Assembly (NCBI GenBank): GCA_017649745.1
Contig: JAGCGE010000148.1
Span: 1 to 14,298 of the forward strand
Length of the DNA: 14,298 bases
Direction: 5' to 3'
From: Clostridiales bacterium
GTDB lineage: Bacteria > Bacillota_A > Clostridia > Saccharofermentanales > Saccharofermentanaceae
Numbering within the stretch: position 1 is the stretch's first letter; every line of letters begins with the position of its first letter. Shown piece after piece: positions 14,117-14,298 of the stretch. A program made the position numbers and the translations under genes. The notes below the pieces were generated by a model. It searched no databases, was not told the DNA's origin, and worked only from the letters and a program-made list of their open reading frames with translations.

Positions 14117-14175
14117 AAAAAGCAGATGGTATGGTTTTATACCCTGAAAAATACTATAGAAAAGAGAGAAAGATT

Positions 14176-14298
14176 ATGGCAAAAGTTGATTTGACCAAGT
14201 ACGGCATCACCGGTACAACAGAGATCGTCTACAATCCTTCTTACGAGCTCCTCTTCGAGGAAGAGACAAAAGCAGGTCTTGAGGGATACGAAGTAGGT
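14176..14298 (+). CDS. pckA: Phosphoenolpyruvate carboxykinase (ATP), first 41 codons
   Basis: The frame ATG GCA AAA GTT... runs open to the end of the window and gives [18 protein letters not shown] then [13 protein letters not shown] and GLEGYE. This matches from memory the conserved N-terminus of bacterial ATP-dependent PEP carboxykinases (KYGI-[TK]-G, YNPSYE-LF-EE). The full enzyme is about 530-540 residues and converts oxaloacetate plus ATP to phosphoenolpyruvate, CO2 and ADP. In many rumen and gut anaerobes it runs in the carboxylating, ATP-forming direction on the way to succinate. The nucleotide-binding and metal sites lie beyond the window. The ribosome site is only a purine-rich AGAGAGAAAG stretch (14164-14173). 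The leader is structured, as noted separately. The gene is cut by the window edge, not truncated biologically. Confidence 0.9.
   Translation, partial: MAKVDLTKYGITGTTEIVYNPSYELLFEEETKAGLEGYEVG

Overview
The window looks like chromosomal DNA of an anaerobic Firmicute of the class Clostridia, probably a gut or rumen relative of the Oscillospiraceae/Ruminococcaceae or Lachnospiraceae. The grounds are the start of an ATP-type PEP carboxykinase, a CarD-family regulator, an HD-GYP sensor with an ECF-S-like membrane module, lipoproteins with Thr/Glu-rich linkers, AGGAG-type ribosome sites and frequent TGnTATAAT extended -10 boxes. Genus cannot be fixed by eye. I found no rRNA, tRNA, transposase, integrase or CRISPR array.

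Layout. Bases 1-450 hold the 3' end of an unrecognised gene, closed by a terminator that overlaps a promoter. Bases 509-3180 hold two translationally coupled lipoproteins, a PstS-like phosphate-type binding protein and a WG-repeat-like protein, followed by a strong terminator. Bases 3231-3790 carry no convincing gene but contain a 178-bp tandem direct repeat with nested inverted repeats. Bases 3868-6978 encode a very large polytopic protein that looks like two GT-C glycosyltransferase-type modules fused. It runs tail to tail, with an 8-bp overlap, into a second polytopic membrane protein on the minus strand (6971-8770).

The most interesting part is 8864-11077. A 91-residue lipoprotein-like, acidic, repeat-containing peptide lies 3 bases before a radical SAM/SPASM enzyme, which is followed 12 bases later by an alpha/beta hydrolase. 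This has the form of a ribosomally made, post-translationally modified peptide (RiPP) system. The peptide has only one Cys, the putative lipidation Cys, so the enzyme is unlikely to make ordinary Cys thioether (sactipeptide/ranthipeptide) links. From memory it may fall in or near the poorly characterised 'FibroRumin' radical SAM group, which I could not check.

Downstream come a c-di-GMP phosphodiesterase-type sensor (11122-13251), a CarD-type RNA polymerase-binding regulator (13396-13914) whose terminator contains its own stop codon, and the first 41 codons of pckA behind a structured leader.
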